A program made the translations under genes and the position numbers. DNA of 64,000 nt from assembly GCA_963575745.1 (NCBI GenBank), contig CAUYUJ010003658.1, forward strand, positions 517,501 to 581,500, written 5' to 3'. Origin of the DNA: Prorocentrum cordatum. Its lineage: Eukaryota > Sar > Dinophyceae > Prorocentrales > Prorocentraceae. The notes beneath the pieces were generated by a model. The model was not told where the DNA came from. It ran no database searches and worked only from the letters and a program-made list of their open reading frames with translations. Positions 62,319 to 64,000 of the stretch are shown piece after piece (within the stretch, counting starts at the first letter, position 1; the number at the start of each line of letters is the position of its first letter).

Positions 62319-63791
62319 ATGGAACCTCCTCCCAAGAAGCCCCGCCTAGCACAGATTGTTCAATCATCGGGATTGCGTTCTTCTTACGCTGCAATATCTC
62401 GTTCGCTGGATGGTCTTCTCGATGATTTGCCCGTTGGTGAATTTTCAGACGTCAGGCGTGCAGTCAACAAATACCTCGAGGAATTAGACTCCCGAAACGG
62501 CCCTGTAGTGATTCGAATACCCCTGCCAATGGAAGACGGCAGCACGTTTCAATGGTCTGTGGCTTCGCCGAGTGCACTGCTCGCCCATTTGTGCGCCAGT
62601 CATCCTTTGTGGGCTCGGTTTCTCCACGCGCACATTGGCCCAGTGGGCGGCGCGCCCAAACAATCTAAGATTGCTGTGTGGGGCGATGAAACGACTGGGG
62701 GCAATCAGCTCAGGCCAGACCACGTTGGAAAATATTTAAGTATCTATTTTGTGTTCACTGACCTCCCTGAGTGGTACCGCTCTAGTGAGCACGGATGGTT
62801 TCCAGTGGGGGTGTTGCCATACACTACGTTGTCGCAGGTGAAAGGTAAATACAGCGGCGTTTTGAAAGCAGTGTTTCACATGTTCTTTACAAGCCGCCTG
62901 TGTTTTTCCACTGGGTTCAGGTTGAGCGATGGTCGCGGGGCCCTGTATGTTGTGACGTCCAAACTCCTCTGCATGATTCAGGACGAAAAAGCACACAAGG
63001 AGGCGAAACATGTCAAAGGGGCGGCGGGGACCAGCTGTTGTTCCAGTTGCAAAAACGTAAATCGGTTTCCGCCACGCCGCCTTGCCCGCCACGTGGCCAT
63101 ACCCGCGCCCTTACGTTTCTTTTAAAAAGGGGGCAGGGCTGTTTTGAGGCAGGGGGAAGGGGAATAGGGGAGAGGGGAATGGGGGTTAGATTCAATTCGA
63201 ATGCCCCCCCCCCGCCCCCAGCGGGGGCAGCGGATGGTCAATGTCAACGAAAGTAAGTTGCGCAATAGCTCATATTTGGTCCATTACAGTCGCGCTATGC
63301 CTGCAAGCTTTGACATGCATGATGACGCATCCATTTGGCAGATGTGCGATGACCTAACCGCGAAGGCGGGGGTCCTTGGCAAATCGGAATTCGCTAGATT
63401 GGAGCAGTGGTATGGAATGAATCACGAACCAAATTCTTTGCTGAACGACATTTCTCTGCGGCCACACGTGCCGCCGTTTTCGACGTGTTATTGGGATTGG
63501 ATGCACACGGTGTGCGCGTCTGGCGGCATCGGACAATACCATGTAAATTGCTTCGCATTGACCCTGGTGGATCACAATGTCTCGCTCGGGCAGTTGGATG
63601 CTTTCTCATGCCAAGTTTTGTCGTCAAACACATCCCGCTTTCAGAAGTTGCCAGCGACATTCTTTCAAGACAGAGTTCAGACATCTAACAGGAACGGCCA
63701 CGTGAAAGCTTTTGCGGCCGAGACCCTTTCAGCAATTGCAGTGATCGTTCATTCGCAAACCTGCGGTTGTTCCGAACCCTGCGTGGAATGA
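62319..63791 (+). CDS. Transposase-like multicopy family protein, two exons
   Basis: The ATG at 62319 starts MEPPPKKPRL, with a nuclear-localisation-like PPPKKPR. Exon 1 (62319-63056) encodes 246 residues. Landmarks: MEDGSTFQWSVASPSALLAH, AVWGDETTGGNQLRPDHVGK (D123, E124), SIYFVFTDLPEWYRSSEHGW and AAGTSCCSSCKN (C241..C244). A GT..AG intron (63057-63230, 174 nt, phase 0) fits; CAG at 63219-63221 is an alternative in-frame acceptor. Exon 2 continues SYLVHYSRAMPASFDMHDDA, LEQWYGMNHEPNSLLNDISL, CYWDWMHTVCASGGIGQYHV (D335) and NGHVKAFAAETLSAIAVIVH, ending GCSEPCVE at 63789. Predicted product 432 residues. The minus-strand copy at 40280-42471 matches block by block and extends further, so this one may lack its C-terminus or continue past a further intron. 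A DDE-type transposase origin is inferred from conserved acidic positions and copy number, not proven. Confidence 0.7.
63057..63230 (+). other. Predicted phase-0 intron, 174 nt
   Basis: Donor AAAAAC|GTAAAT at 63057 and acceptor GGGGGCAG|CGG at 63230; reading on through would disrupt the alignment with the minus-strand copy, which runs uninterrupted from CKNV into its next block. Interior is G-rich then C-rich near the acceptor. Confidence 0.65.
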
Positions 63792-63794
63792 CAT

Positions 63795-64000
63795 GAGCTT
63801 ATGTCAATGTGTGTATATGTATATAATATATACATATATGAATATATATATATACATATATATACATATATTTATATATGTGTATACATATTTACGTATA
63901 TATATGTGTATATATATGTATATGTATATATATACATATATATAGGCACATACATATATGTATATATGCATATTTATATATATATATATATATATATATA
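63795..64000. repeat. (TA)n / TATACATA tract to the window end
   Basis: About 200 bp of TATATA, TACATATATG and GTATATATG words. Confidence 0.97.

Overview
The window looks like a gene-poor, repeat-dominated piece of a dinoflagellate nuclear genome. The evidence is two relics of the dinoflagellate spliced leader (SL): a four-base-deleted one at 23351-23367 on the + strand and a tandem double relic at about 42486-42524 on the - strand. Supporting this are several non-LTR retroelements of a type I associate with dinoflagellates, PPR-like arrays built on 'EKGGQWQ..LA.LSEM..A.LEPN', and very abundant microsatellites and minisatellites. I cannot name the species. Nearly every protein-like stretch is frameshifted, so most coding entries are pseudogenes or fragments.

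Layout. 1-965: truncated copy A of a dispersed element carrying a 73-bp minisatellite, followed by a 0.9-kb TAG microsatellite (to 2095). 2160-11450: an ~83-bp GC-rich satellite split by a nearly complete LINE-like element (about 2606-10110). Its order is small ORF, AP-type endonuclease, reverse transcriptase (YVDDD), thumb, RNase H, a small Cys-rich ORF, then a ~77-bp minisatellite tail. 12540-19330: a very decayed LINE whose surviving pieces read RNase H, endonuclease, reverse transcriptase. Its RT domain is split between motifs B and C by copy B (16733-18145) of the element seen at position 1; copy B has 13-bp terminal inverted repeats. 22020-22870: GAT microsatellite. 23351-25360: an SL-tagged processed gene copy of unknown function. 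25868-30830: two adjacent PPR-like arrays, first of 27-residue units, then of 37-residue units.

30930-39640: complex satellites, including a ~772-bp tandem unit, GATCGAT-type and GTGTCCCG-type arrays and a CATAG array. 40280-44835 (- strand): an intron-free, frameshifted cDNA copy of a transposase-like family, with double SL relics in front of its start, and next to it another long protein-like ORF. 45180-46260: microsatellites and a hairpin array. 46850-55025: scattered protein-like remnants between repeats. 55695-56975: a second, 5'-truncated LINE family (YADD), flanked by a ~65-bp direct repeat. 57480-58850: a ~363-bp satellite. 61080-61770: an inverted repeat around a GTGGGGACA minisatellite. 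62319-63791: the best intact gene, a two-exon member of the same transposase-like family as the - strand copy. TA repeats close the window.

The most interesting item is that family. Its two members in this window, one with a putative 174-nt phase-0 intron and one an SL-tagged intronless pseudocopy, align along their whole shared length and share a (W/Y)x(D/G)E..xG...L block, a CxxCKN block and a W(D/S)WM block. This looks like a dinoflagellate multicopy, possibly transposase-derived, family moving through an mRNA intermediate.
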